Shown here: piece after piece, positions 54,530-62,878 of the stretch
How the letters are laid out: every line of letters starts with the position of its first letter
Numbering within the stretch: position 1 is the stretch's first letter
Source: Paenibacillus etheri
Lineage (GTDB): Bacteria; Bacillota; Bacilli; Paenibacillales; Paenibacillaceae
DNA: 64,000 bases
Reading direction: 5' to 3'
Assembly: GCF_001012825.1 (NCBI RefSeq)
Contig: NZ_LCZJ02000033.1
Span: 102,518 to 166,517, forward strand
The notes under the pieces: model-generated
What the model saw: only the letters and a program-made list of their open reading frames with translations
Databases searched by the model: none
What the model was told of the DNA's origin: nothing
Translations under genes and position numbers: made by a program

Positions 54530-56296
54530 TTAGTAGAGGGGTCCAAAGTTCTGACATGCTCTGTAATCTGCTCCCTCCAGATCTTCAGTACCAAATAACG
54601 ACCACACCCGAGGTCTAAAAATACGTGATTCCTCAACGTTATGCATGCTGACCGGAATGCGCAGAATAGACGCCAGCGTAATCAAATCCGCACCAATATG
54701 CCCATAACTAATAGCCCCATGATTTGCACCCCAATTATTCATAACATCATACACTGATTGGAATGAACCACTATTGGTTAACTTAGGCGCAAACCAGGTC
54801 GTTGGCCAAGTCGGATCCGTTCTTTGATCCAGGGTATGGTGAACATCTTCAGGCAGCTCTACCGTGTAACCCTCTACAAGCTGAAGAACAGGTCCAAGCC
54901 CTTTAACCAAGTTCATACGTGCCATAGTAACTGGCATCCCGCCTTTGGTTAAATAATCTGTAGAGAAGCCGCCCCCACGGAAATATTCTTGAGAAGCAGG
55001 GCGGAATTGGGTATGGCTCAAACAAGCTTCTACCTCATCCTCCGAAATTTCCCAAAAAGGTTTAATCACAGGTTTACCGTCTATCGTCTGCTCACCCGTA
55101 CCATCAAGTGCTGCCGAACCTGAGTTGATCAAATGTAGTATTCCGTGTGCTGCTTCACCTTCCAATTGATGACCTGTTACTCGCTTAACTGCATCCGGAC
55201 TCCAATAGGTTCGGACATCCGCAAAGATTTGTGCAGTATTCGTAAGCAAATAATTGAACAGCATCGTTACTCCGTTCAGGCTATCATTCTCTGTCGCTAC
55301 GATATAAGGGGTACGCTTGCCGTTCCAGTCAAAGGAGGAATTCAGTATCGTCTCCATGAAATCCCCATTAGGGAAATGATCTGTCCATTGGCGCTGCCCT
55401 TGGAAGCCACCCACAATCGCATTATGGCCGTTGGCCTCTTCCTCAAAGCCCAGCTTAGCGAGAACAGGATTGCCGATCATCAGATCACGGGCGATCAATG
55501 TCATTTTCACACATGTCTCCCACTGCTTCTCTTTCTCATCATCACTTATTTGCAGATGCTTCGGATTATTATCGGCACCAACTTGACAGTTCTCTTTGGT
55601 CCACGCGAGTGCTCGCTCATATTCCTCTTTATCATAAATTCCCTCTTCAAAGCGGCGCACATATTCTGACATATCAATATATTCATTGCGCATCCCCAGA
55701 TACTCTTGGAAGAACTGTTCATTTACAATCGATCCAGCAATCCCCATCGAAACAGAACCCATAGATAAATAGGATTTCCCTCTCATTAGAGCAACCGCCA
55801 ACCCAGCTTTGGCGAACTGCAGCAATTTAGTCTGCACATCCGCTGGAATCTCCTCACTGCTAGACTCCTGAACATCCTCACCATAGATACCAAACGCCGG
55901 AATTCCTTTTTGTGCATAAGCTGAGAGAACAGCAGCTAGATATACTGCGCCAGGGCGTTCCGTTCCGTTAAATCCCCAAACCGCATGCGGGATCGAGGCG
56001 TCCATATCCATCGTTTCAGAACCATAACACCAGCAAGGGGTCACAGTAATCGATACGCCAACGTTAGCCCCAGCAAATTTCTGAGCCGCAGCAGCAGCTT
56101 CTTTCACACCACCAATCGTAGAATCGGCAATGATGCACTCTACGGGGCGGCCATCCGGATAAAATAAGTTCTCTTCAATAAACTTAGCTACCCGCTGTGC
56201 CATACCCATGGTTTGAGCTTCTAGCGATTCGCGAACCCCTCTTCTTCTGCCATCAATGGTCGGGCGGATACCAATTTTCGGATAGTTTTCGATCAC
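54530..56296 (-). CDS. fucI: L-fucose isomerase
   Basis: 588 residues, close to E. coli FucI (591) along its whole length: [62 protein letters not shown], and the C-terminal [11 protein letters not shown]. The metal ligands match E337 and D361 of the E. coli enzyme: E336 in [10 protein letters not shown] and D360 in [11 protein letters not shown]. It converts L-fucose to L-fuculose (also D-arabinose). It is first in the fuc operon, with a strong promoter and three operator-like elements between it and the DeoR gene. Confidence 0.97.
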   Translation of the reverse strand: MIENYPKIGIRPTIDGRRRGVRESLEAQTMGMAQRVAKFIEENLFYPDGRPVECIIADSTIGGVKEAAAAAQKFAGANVGVSITVTPCWCYGSETMDMDASIPHAVWGFNGTERPGAVYLAAVLSAYAQKGIPAFGIYGEDVQESSSEEIPADVQTKLLQFAKAGLAVALMRGKSYLSMGSVSMGIAGSIVNEQFFQEYLGMRNEYIDMSEYVRRFEEGIYDKEEYERALAWTKENCQVGADNNPKHLQISDDEKEKQWETCVKMTLIARDLMIGNPVLAKLGFEEEANGHNAIVGGFQGQRQWTDHFPNGDFMETILNSSFDWNGKRTPYIVATENDSLNGVTMLFNYLLTNTAQIFADVRTYWSPDAVKRVTGHQLEGEAAHGILHLINSGSAALDGTGEQTIDGKPVIKPFWEISEDEVEACLSHTQFRPASQEYFRGGGFSTDYLTKGGMPVTMARMNLVKGLGPVLQLVEGYTVELPEDVHHTLDQRTDPTWPTTWFAPKLTNSGSFQSVYDVMNNWGANHGAISYGHIGADLITLASILRIPVSMHNVEESRIFRPRVWSLFGTEDLEGADYRACQNFGPLY

Positions 56297-56352
56297 AGCT
56301 GTTCCTCCTCAAGATCATCTTAGTATCATCGTTAATGGACCTTTTCTCCTTC

Positions 56353-56381
56353 ATCATAAAATACGGAAACGCTTTAGTCAA
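56353..56381 (-). promoter_or_regulatory. predicted sigma-A promoter of the fuc operon
   Basis: -35 TTGACT (56381-56376), 17-bp spacer, -10 TATGAT (56358-56353) on the minus strand. AAAGCGTTTCC in the spacer resembles a half-conserved cre core. Confidence 0.65.
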
Positions 56382-56393
56382 CATAAAACAACA
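56381..56393 (-). promoter_or_regulatory. fuc operator copy 1
   Basis: Minus-strand TGTTGTTTTATGT touches the -35 box of the fuc promoter. It matches copies 2 and 3 at 12 and 11 of 13 bases. Confidence 0.6.
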
Positions 56394-56410
56394 TATTTAT
56401 AGATAAATTA

Positions 56411-56423
56411 TGTGGTTTTATGT
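56411..56423 (+). promoter_or_regulatory. fuc operator copy 2
   Basis: TGTGGTTTTATGT, 30 bp from copy 1 (start to start) and on the opposite strand. Confidence 0.6.
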
Positions 56424-56442
56424 GGTATTAATAATAATATAC

Positions 56443-56455
56443 TGTGGTATTATGT
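56443..56455 (+). promoter_or_regulatory. fuc operator copy 3
   Basis: TGTGGTATTATGT, 32 bp after copy 2 on the same strand and about 80 bp before the DeoR start. Confidence 0.6.
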
Positions 56456-56532
56456 GAATATGAGGTTTTTTTTTGAAATATACAACAATGTAGTAAACTA
56501 GAAAGTAGATGATGATAGAGGTGAGTGAACGG

Positions 56533-57303
56533 ATGAAAGCATTTGAACGGCGGGATCTAATCATTAATGAGCTGTATAGACAAAAGAAAGTCCATGTCGC
56601 TCAGCTGGCGCAAAAATTCAATGTCTCGGAAGAGACCATTCGGCGGGATCTGGACAAACTGGACAAGGAAGGACTTGCCAAGAAAAATTATGGCGGAGCG
56701 ATCCTAAATGCCCACACGAATGAGGACCCTCCCTATGTGAGCAGGCATCAAGTTAATATTGAGGCCAAAAGAACGATAGCCGATCATGTTCTCCAATTAA
56801 TTAATGATGGGGATAGCTTGGTGACGGATACAAGTTCAACAGTTTTTGAAGCCTTGCGGAGAATTATTGAGGAGAAAAACAATCTGACGATTATTACGAA
56901 CTCACTGGTTATATTATCCGAATTTCAACACTCCGGGCAAAAGCTAATTTCTACAGGTGGAATCCTAGGACCCGAGACTAGCTCCTTCGTTGGACATACC
57001 GCCTCGCAGACCATTCAAAAATATAATGTGGATGTGGCCATTTTCAGCTGCAAAGCATTGTCCATGACTGGTGGGCTCAGTGATTCGAATGAAGAAGAAA
57101 GTGAACTGAAGATTCTCATGCAACAGCAGGCGAATAAAGTAGTTCTGCTCGCAGACCACTCTAAGTTCGACAGGACTGCATTCATCAAATTATTCAGTTT
57201 CGATAGAGTGGATTATATCGTTACAGACGAGAAGCCTTCTGAGGAATGGATCGAGTTTCTGAATAACTATCACGTATCTCTTATCTATGCACCCGCTGAG
57301 TAA
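56533..57303 (+). CDS. DeoR-family transcriptional repressor of fucose genes
   Basis: 256 residues from the ATG preceded by GAGGTGA; the eight extra residues of the longer frame overlap that site. The N-terminal DeoR HTH is intact (ERRDLIINELYRQKKVHVAQLAQKFNVSEETIRRDLDKLDKEG). The sugar-phosphate-binding domain has the usual GDSLVTDTSST, ITNSL and ADHSKF motifs. It is divergent from fucI with three 13-bp repeats between, so it most likely represses both transcripts and is released by L-fuculose 1-phosphate (inference from the family). Confidence 0.92.
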   Translation: MKAFERRDLIINELYRQKKVHVAQLAQKFNVSEETIRRDLDKLDKEGLAKKNYGGAILNAHTNEDPPYVSRHQVNIEAKRTIADHVLQLINDGDSLVTDTSSTVFEALRRIIEEKNNLTIITNSLVILSEFQHSGQKLISTGGILGPETSSFVGHTASQTIQKYNVDVAIFSCKALSMTGGLSDSNEEESELKILMQQQANKVVLLADHSKFDRTAFIKLFSFDRVDYIVTDEKPSEEWIEFLNNYHVSLIYAPAE

Positions 57304-57323
57304 TCAGTAGGTACATAGATAAG
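57280..57323. other. inverted repeat across the DeoR stop codon
   Basis: CTTATCTATG (57280-57289) is perfectly complementary to CATAGATAAG (57314-57323). There is no T-run; a possible transcript end between the convergent DeoR and esterase genes. Confidence 0.4.
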
Positions 57324-57338
57324 AAGATCCTTAGTACC

Positions 57339-58007
57339 TTAATGGCTTAAAAGACCGCTTTTCTCTACACTCTTCAACCATTCCCCAGCAATCAGATCAT
57401 GCCCAGCTGCTGTCGGGTGAACGCCGTCCCACAGCCAGTAGGCTGCTTCAGTTCTACGAGTAGCCGTATCGAATACTTCCTGTAAAGGAACAAACACAGC
57501 ATTAAATTCCTCTGCAAGCTGCTTAACAACACCCTGATAATGAGTAATCCGCTCTTTCCATTCATCCCATTGTTCTGCCGGAGCTCCGGTATTTAGAATA
57601 AAAGGCTCACACAAGACCAGCTTCGTTTGCGGAAGTACTTCCCCAGTTTCTTCAAGCACATGACGGTACGCACGTTCAAAACGGTCCGTTACTCCACTTG
57701 GTTCCCCTTTCATTGTTCTCCAAAGATCATTAACACCAATTAAAATACTGATGACATTTGGCTGAAGGTAAATCGCATCTTCATTCCAGCGTGCATACAG
57801 ATCGGAAATTCGATCTCCACTTATCCCACGGTTATAAAATACTAGATTCTGGTCAGCTCGTTCATTGCCTAACTTGCCTCCAATGATATACGCATAACTA
57901 TGTCCCAGAATATGATTGGGATCTTCATCACGACCACGGTTCCCATCCGTAATAGAGTCACCCTGAAATAAAATCACTTTTTTAGCTTTAGAATTTGGAC
58001 TAGTCAT
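57339..58007 (-). CDS. SGNH/GDSL-family esterase
   Basis: 222 residues, no signal peptide. Block I GDSITDG with nucleophile S18, block II Gly in NRGISGDR, block III GVNDLW, block V DGVHPTAAGH with the Asp-x-x-His pair. It is similar to cytoplasmic carbohydrate acetyl esterases of this fold (rhamnogalacturonan or xylan acetylesterase-like). Placed beside fucose genes, it may deacetylate imported oligosaccharides, but this is inference. The GGAG site is rather far (13 bases) from the ATG. Confidence 0.88.
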   Translation of the reverse strand: MTSPNSKAKKVILFQGDSITDGNRGRDEDPNHILGHSYAYIIGGKLGNERADQNLVFYNRGISGDRISDLYARWNEDAIYLQPNVISILIGVNDLWRTMKGEPSGVTDRFERAYRHVLEETGEVLPQTKLVLCEPFILNTGAPAEQWDEWKERITHYQGVVKQLAEEFNAVFVPLQEVFDTATRRTEAAYWLWDGVHPTAAGHDLIAGEWLKSVEKSGLLSH

Positions 58008-58116
58008 TACTATGATTCATCTCCTTGATCTCGTCTTTTACATGAAACATTCAAGTTGAATGTTCCATAGGATACAAGTAAAGTTAACATATACAACTCA
58101 AGGAGGGAAGAAAATA

Positions 58117-59091
58117 ATGAAATACAGAAGACTAGGCAATTCAGGACTAAAAGTCAGTGAAATCGGCTTAGGCAGCTGGCTTACATATGGAACAGCAGCA
58201 GAGCAAAAGGCAGCAGACGCCTGCATCAGCAAAGCTTTTGAATGCGGTATCAATTTCTTTGATACAGCTAATGCCTATAACCGTGGTGAAGGCGAAAAAG
58301 CAATGGGTGCTGCTCTTCGTTCCTATGAAAGATCATCTTATGTGCTTAGTACAAAGGTGTTCTTCCCCATGGGAGATGATGTGAATAATCGTGGGTTGTC
58401 ACGCAAGCACATCATGGAACAATGCGAAGCTAGCCTTCGCCGTTTAGGAACCGATTATATTGATGTTTATTTTTGTCATCGGTTTGACAGAGAGACACCA
58501 GTTGAGGAAACTTTGCGCGCGCTGGACGACCTAACTGCACAAGGTAAAATTCTGTATTCAGCGGTAAGCGAATGGAGCGCAGCCCAAATTTGTGATGCCA
58601 CTGGTATTTCACGCAGATTAAATCTTCGTCCGCTTATTTCCAATCAGCCTATCTATAACATGTTCGAGCGTTACATTGAAGATGAGGTGCTTGAGGTATC
58701 TCAGAGTGAGGGCCTCAGCCAAGTGGTCTTTTCTCCACTCGCCCAAGGTATTCTGACAGGTAAATACAAACCTGGACAACAGCCTCCGGCAGGAACCCGC
58801 GCAGCTGATGATTCGGTAAACGGGGTCATTCGCAGCTACTTCCGCGATGATGTATTGACAGTAGTCGGACAACTGGATGAACTAGCTAACAGCCTTGACC
58901 TGAAGCTGTCGCAATTAGCTTTAGCTTGGACCCTGCGGCAACCTGGCGTAAGTTCTGCAATTATTGGGGCCAGTAAGCCAGCGCAGGTGGAAGAGAACGC
59001 CAAAGCTGTCGATGCCGTATTATCTCTAGATACTTTGGAGAAAATTGATGAGATTTTAAAGCCAGTAGCCGATTTCGCTCCAGCGAGATAA
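58117..59091 (+). CDS. aldo/keto reductase
   Basis: 324 residues from the ATG preceded by AAGGAGGG; the longer reading from 58060 is not supported. TIM-barrel AKR of the Kv-beta/YghZ-like group. Catalytic tetrad: Asp and Tyr in FFDTANAYNRGEGE, Lys in LSTKVFFP, His in VYFCHRFD. The NADPH-binding SPLAQGILTGKY and IIGASKPAQVEENA are present. The substrate is unknown; L-lactaldehyde from fucose would be an attractive one, without direct evidence. Confidence 0.92.
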   Translation: MKYRRLGNSGLKVSEIGLGSWLTYGTAAEQKAADACISKAFECGINFFDTANAYNRGEGEKAMGAALRSYERSSYVLSTKVFFPMGDDVNNRGLSRKHIMEQCEASLRRLGTDYIDVYFCHRFDRETPVEETLRALDDLTAQGKILYSAVSEWSAAQICDATGISRRLNLRPLISNQPIYNMFERYIEDEVLEVSQSEGLSQVVFSPLAQGILTGKYKPGQQPPAGTRAADDSVNGVIRSYFRDDVLTVVGQLDELANSLDLKLSQLALAWTLRQPGVSSAIIGASKPAQVEENAKAVDAVLSLDTLEKIDEILKPVADFAPAR

Positions 59092-59097
59092 TCTAAA

Positions 59098-59149
59098 AGA
59101 GGTTGTACCAAAAGCCACAGCAATTGGCTCAGGTACAACCTCTTTTTTC
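59098..59149. terminator. bidirectional terminator
   Basis: AGAGGTTGTACC (59098-59109) is perfectly complementary to GGTACAACCTCT (59132-59143) with T6 on the plus side and TTTTAGA on the minus side. It lies between the convergent reductase and YhgE genes. Confidence 0.9.
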
Positions 59150-61825
59150 TTAAGAAATCAATTTGGATTCTTCGGCTTGTTCAGCTGCCTTATTGATATA
59201 ACGCTCCAGCGGCTTCTTGAGCGTTAGCGCCATTAAGAGTGCAATTACACCGAAAAGGATCAAATAAAGACAATCGCGAATCGCCACTTCCGGCAGAATC
59301 CCCCCTACCGCCTCCCGCATCAGACTAATCGCATAGGTAAATGGCATAAACGGATTCAACATTTGAAAAAAATGACCTGTTGTACTGATTGGAAACGTAC
59401 CCCCAGAGCTTGAGAACTGCAGCACCATAAATACGATCGCTATCCCCTTCCCAACATTGCCGAATACGGAGACTAGGGTAAATACAATCGTCACGAATAC
59501 AATACTAATCAGTACTGCAAAAAGGACAAACCACACCTTGTCCACCACATAACATTTCAGAATAAAAATATTACCAAGTACAGCCACCAGAGCTTGAAGA
59601 ATCCCAACCGTAAGAAACGTCAGCAGACGGCCAAAATACAATTGATACCGCTTGTATACAATTCCTTCAGTATCCACTCCCGTACGGAGAAGTGAGATTA
59701 GCAGTGTACCGCCTACCCATAAGGAAAGTACAACATAAAAAGGAGTCATAGCCGACCCATAATTCGGAATAGGATATAACTTATTCTCTTTTAATACTAC
59801 CGGATTGGCCAAAAAATCACTTTTGCTCTTAATATCCCCTCCAAGCAGCTCAGCAATCTCTCCCAGATCCACCTTATCTTTGATCTGACGGATGGTAGCT
59901 GCTGCTTTACGAATCGAGTCTTCCAGTATCGGGAGATCATTTCGCACCAAATCCGCTGCGACTGCCACACCCTTATCCGCACGGGGGAGACCTGTACGAA
60001 TCAGATCAGAAATCTGATGCACCCGTTCCTCTACAGTCGGCAGATCCTGACGGACGAAATTTGCGGCTTGTTGTATCTTTTCTCCTGCAACAGGCAAGCT
60101 GCTCTGAATTAGTGGAAGTGTGTCGCGAACAAAAGCACCAAAGCTCTGTGTCTTATCTGCGACACCGCTAGCTGCTGTATGTACCGCTTCACGAATAGCT
60201 GGTAAGTCCTGCTGCAGAATAGCCAAGCTTGATTGTCCGAACTCAATCGCTGCCATAGTCTCTTCAAGAAGGGTACCAAGCGCCGACATTCGATCTGGAA
60301 CTTGTTCCAGGGCAGTGGCTGTAGTCTCAGCAGCAGTGGATATTTGCTCTAAAGTATTTTTTATAGCAGGGATCGTTGCCGTTTCATATTCGGAAATAAG
60401 CTTCGCAATGGCTACGTTCCCTTCGCCAGATTTTAGGCCCAGTTGCTTAACCTTACTCGGATCAGGCTGACCCTCATTTTGTAGATCCGTTGCCAACGAA
60501 TTTACCAATGAAGTCTGTCTGCTCAAGACATTGTTTACAGCCTTCAAGGTGCTAATCTCAGCACTGGGCACAGTTCCTGGCGAGAATGTATTCAGTGCCG
60601 ATAACAAAGAAAGCGTATGGTCCATCACGTCACTTCCCGACGCCAGCTGAGCGGAAACTGACTCAAGTTGCTCGCGCACCGCTTGCGGGTCAATTTCCTC
60701 TCCCTGCAGCAGTTCAGCAAGCTGAACTACTGAATTCTGCGTTTTTTGCAGCAGGTATATATTTTGTTTGAGGGCGGCAGGTACCGCTTCAAATGCAGCA
60801 TTACTCTTCTCTAAGAACTGCTGAAGCTCCAGAACAAAATCATTTCCAGCAGCTGCAATCTTGTCTGCCGTAGGCAACGTTGTTAGGGCAGTATTAACAA
60901 CCTTATTTGCTTTCGCAAGGCCTTCCGACGCTTTGTCCATGATTTGTGCAACTTCGCTAAAATGATTATCAAGTTGAACAATTAGCTGTGCTGCTTGTTC
61001 AATCTTGGGTAGCTTATCCTGCAGCTCCCCTAAATGATCTGCAGCATTGGCAATTTGAGGCCAATGTTCAGCTATTTTTTCTAAAGCCAAACCCGCCTGC
61101 TCAACCTCAGGCAGCTTATTCTCCAGCTTAGAGATGCGCTCTGCCGATGCATGAATTTGCGGCCATTGCTCCTCAATTTTCAATACACGTTGGCCCGCCG
61201 TTTCAATCTCGGGTAAACTTGCCTCTAACTGAAACAAACCTTTCTCTACCTTGTGTATAATAGGCAATTCAGATTGGAACTTTGTATCAATTTGCTTTAA
61301 AGCCGTAAATACCGTTTCGCTAATCGTTTCCGTAAAATTCTCACTGATCTGTGTTGTGATGGAAGAGGCACCTTTATCCGTGATTTTAGGAGCAATCGCA
61401 TTGATCTTCTCATTGACGGTGTATTCAATCTCTGGCTTCACGATCCTGCCTTCAAGGATCCCTGTCATTCTTTTTGAGAAATCAGCAGGGATAACAATAC
61501 TGGCATAGTAATCTCCACGTTTCACGCCATTGTGCGCAGCTTCTGCATCTACGAAGGTCCAGCCTAAGCTTTTATTATTCCGAAGACTTTCCATGACATC
61601 ATTGCCGATATTGAAGCTCTTATCTTTCACAGTGGTCCCTTCATCGAGACTGGTTACAGCAATCTTAATACCAGAGGTGTTACTATAAGGATCCCATACT
61701 GCTGCAACATTAAACCAATCATATACAGAAGGTAATACCACCAAAGCAGCGATCAGGAACACGGCCACAGGAACCTTAAATACGTTGCGCCAGTCGTTCC
61801 TATAAATCCGCAGAATTCCACCCAT
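59150..61825 (-). CDS. YhgE/Pip-family membrane protein with 17-residue repeats
   Basis: 891 residues. One N-terminal TM (about 17-38, after a basic GILRIYRNDWRNVFKVP), a long extracellular region (40-690), and five to six C-terminal TMs (about 695-880). This is the YhgE/Pip layout (phage infection protein and type VII-associated families). The extracellular region holds five tandem 17-residue repeats at 205-289 (for example PEVEQAGLALEKIAEHW) and later 18-residue DLP-type repeats (about 560-640), which suggest a long coiled rod. The gene lies alone and divergent from a small secreted protein. Confidence 0.88.
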   Translation of the reverse strand: MGGILRIYRNDWRNVFKVPVAVFLIAALVVLPSVYDWFNVAAVWDPYSNTSGIKIAVTSLDEGTTVKDKSFNIGNDVMESLRNNKSLGWTFVDAEAAHNGVKRGDYYASIVIPADFSKRMTGILEGRIVKPEIEYTVNEKINAIAPKITDKGASSITTQISENFTETISETVFTALKQIDTKFQSELPIIHKVEKGLFQLEASLPEIETAGQRVLKIEEQWPQIHASAERISKLENKLPEVEQAGLALEKIAEHWPQIANAADHLGELQDKLPKIEQAAQLIVQLDNHFSEVAQIMDKASEGLAKANKVVNTALTTLPTADKIAAAGNDFVLELQQFLEKSNAAFEAVPAALKQNIYLLQKTQNSVVQLAELLQGEEIDPQAVREQLESVSAQLASGSDVMDHTLSLLSALNTFSPGTVPSAEISTLKAVNNVLSRQTSLVNSLATDLQNEGQPDPSKVKQLGLKSGEGNVAIAKLISEYETATIPAIKNTLEQISTAAETTATALEQVPDRMSALGTLLEETMAAIEFGQSSLAILQQDLPAIREAVHTAASGVADKTQSFGAFVRDTLPLIQSSLPVAGEKIQQAANFVRQDLPTVEERVHQISDLIRTGLPRADKGVAVAADLVRNDLPILEDSIRKAAATIRQIKDKVDLGEIAELLGGDIKSKSDFLANPVVLKENKLYPIPNYGSAMTPFYVVLSLWVGGTLLISLLRTGVDTEGIVYKRYQLYFGRLLTFLTVGILQALVAVLGNIFILKCYVVDKVWFVLFAVLISIVFVTIVFTLVSVFGNVGKGIAIVFMVLQFSSSGGTFPISTTGHFFQMLNPFMPFTYAISLMREAVGGILPEVAIRDCLYLILFGVIALLMALTLKKPLERYINKAAEQAEESKLIS

Positions 61826-61897
61826 TCGTTGCTCCCCCTAATCTGTATGTTTTGACATTTTAATATGCCCGAGGAGACAAACTTTTACTATCATTTT

Positions 61898-61917
61898 TAG
61901 TGGATTCATGACCACTA
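61898..61917. promoter_or_regulatory. inverted repeat upstream of the YhgE gene
   Basis: TAGTGG / CCACTA with 8 bases between, 73 bp upstream of the YhgE start. Possible regulator site. Confidence 0.35.
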
Positions 61918-61989
61918 TTGCTTTTCAGAAATATTTTTAAAAAAATGCAACAAAACCTGCTCGTTTAACGTAATAGAAGTATATAGCCC

Positions 61990-62014
61990 GTTTAGGAAAA
62001 AACGTAGCGGGTAA
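61990..62014 (+). promoter_or_regulatory. alternative-sigma-like promoter of the small secreted protein
   Basis: GTTTAG (61990-61995), 13-bp spacer, GGGTAA (62009-62014). This fits the GTTT-N13/14-GGGTAW pattern of sigma-B-type factors; sigma-F/G have related patterns. No equally good sigma-A pair was seen. Confidence 0.4.
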
Positions 62015-62060
62015 TAAGATATATACAACCTTTTTACATATCTCAAGGGGGAGATTTCTA

Positions 62061-62588
62061 ATGTTTAAGAAAAAGTCAGCGTATGTGTTACCGGTTGTTG
62101 TTCTATTGTTTCTTTCCCTAATTACTACTGCTAGTACCGTTGGAACACGAGTGGATGCGCAAGATAGTGGCAAGACTCAGCAACAGACGGTATATATTCA
62201 TACTATTCAATCCGAGAATGGCAAACTTTCCATGGCAGCCGATGAAATAAACTGGTATCAGGGAGCTGATGCTGATCGAATCTTTGCCGAAAGAGATCCC
62301 GAAGGTGCAGCAGAAATTGGTGGCGCTCCAGACAGCTATTATATTGTTAATGACTTTAATACACTGACAACCTATCCGATCGCGGATAACGCTACAGTCA
62401 CCATGCAGATTTATGATCACACTGGCAATATTGAGGATCTAGACATTCAATGGAACGAAGCCATTACCTTACAACAGTTTATTGATCAATTTAATAAATC
62501 GGATATTTTCGACTTAAGCCAGTTCCCTTATCACCTTACCATTCAGGACGGCGTAATCACTTCTATCGTGCAACAATATATACCTTAA
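62061..62588 (+). CDS. hypothetical secreted protein
   Basis: 175 residues. Signal peptide or N-terminal anchor (MFKKKSAYVLPVVVLLFLSLITTA, about 1-30), then an acidic, Gln/Asp-rich domain with no family I recognise (QTVYIHTIQSENGKLSMAADEINWYQG, later DSYYIVNDFNTLTTYPI). The pattern is one of a small beta-rich globular domain. AAGGGGGAG is 7 bases before the ATG. It is divergent from YhgE and may have a stress or sporulation-type promoter. Confidence 0.7.
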   Translation: MFKKKSAYVLPVVVLLFLSLITTASTVGTRVDAQDSGKTQQQTVYIHTIQSENGKLSMAADEINWYQGADADRIFAERDPEGAAEIGGAPDSYYIVNDFNTLTTYPIADNATVTMQIYDHTGNIEDLDIQWNEAITLQQFIDQFNKSDIFDLSQFPYHLTIQDGVITSIVQQYIP

Positions 62589-62616
62589 GCAGCAACCCAT
62601 AACACATGAAAAACTG

Positions 62617-62666
62617 TGCCCCCCAAGATATACACTTTTTTTAAAAAAGTGGCCTTCTTGGGGGCA
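62617..62666 (+). terminator. long hairpin after the secreted-protein gene
   Basis: TGCCCCCCAAGA (62617-62628) pairs with TCTTGGGGGCA (62656-62666), and an inner stem CACTTTTTT / AAAAAAGTG is nested. The plus-strand tail is T-poor (TTTGTATTTTAATC). Confidence 0.6.
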
Positions 62667-62878
62667 TTTGTATTTTAATCAAATTATCAAGGTATAAACA
62701 AGAAGTTAATGACGGAAGAACGAAATATGTATACATAGCAACAAATGGATCAATTAAGGAATAACCCAACTGTCCTTCTTTCTTCACGTTGAATGGAAGT
62801 CCCCTTAGTAATATTGTGCTTCTGCACATATGGTTTCATCAACATTCAGGCAGGCGCATATTCAGTTTGTGAAAATAA
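62667..62878. other. intergenic stretch, nothing seen
   Basis: No ORF with a ribosome binding site, no clear promoter or hairpin before the convergent PucR gene. Confidence 0.35.

Noticed and set aside
55145-55669. 174-residue plus-strand ORF
   Set aside because: It is antisense to fucI, whose catalytic residues and full-length homology are clear.
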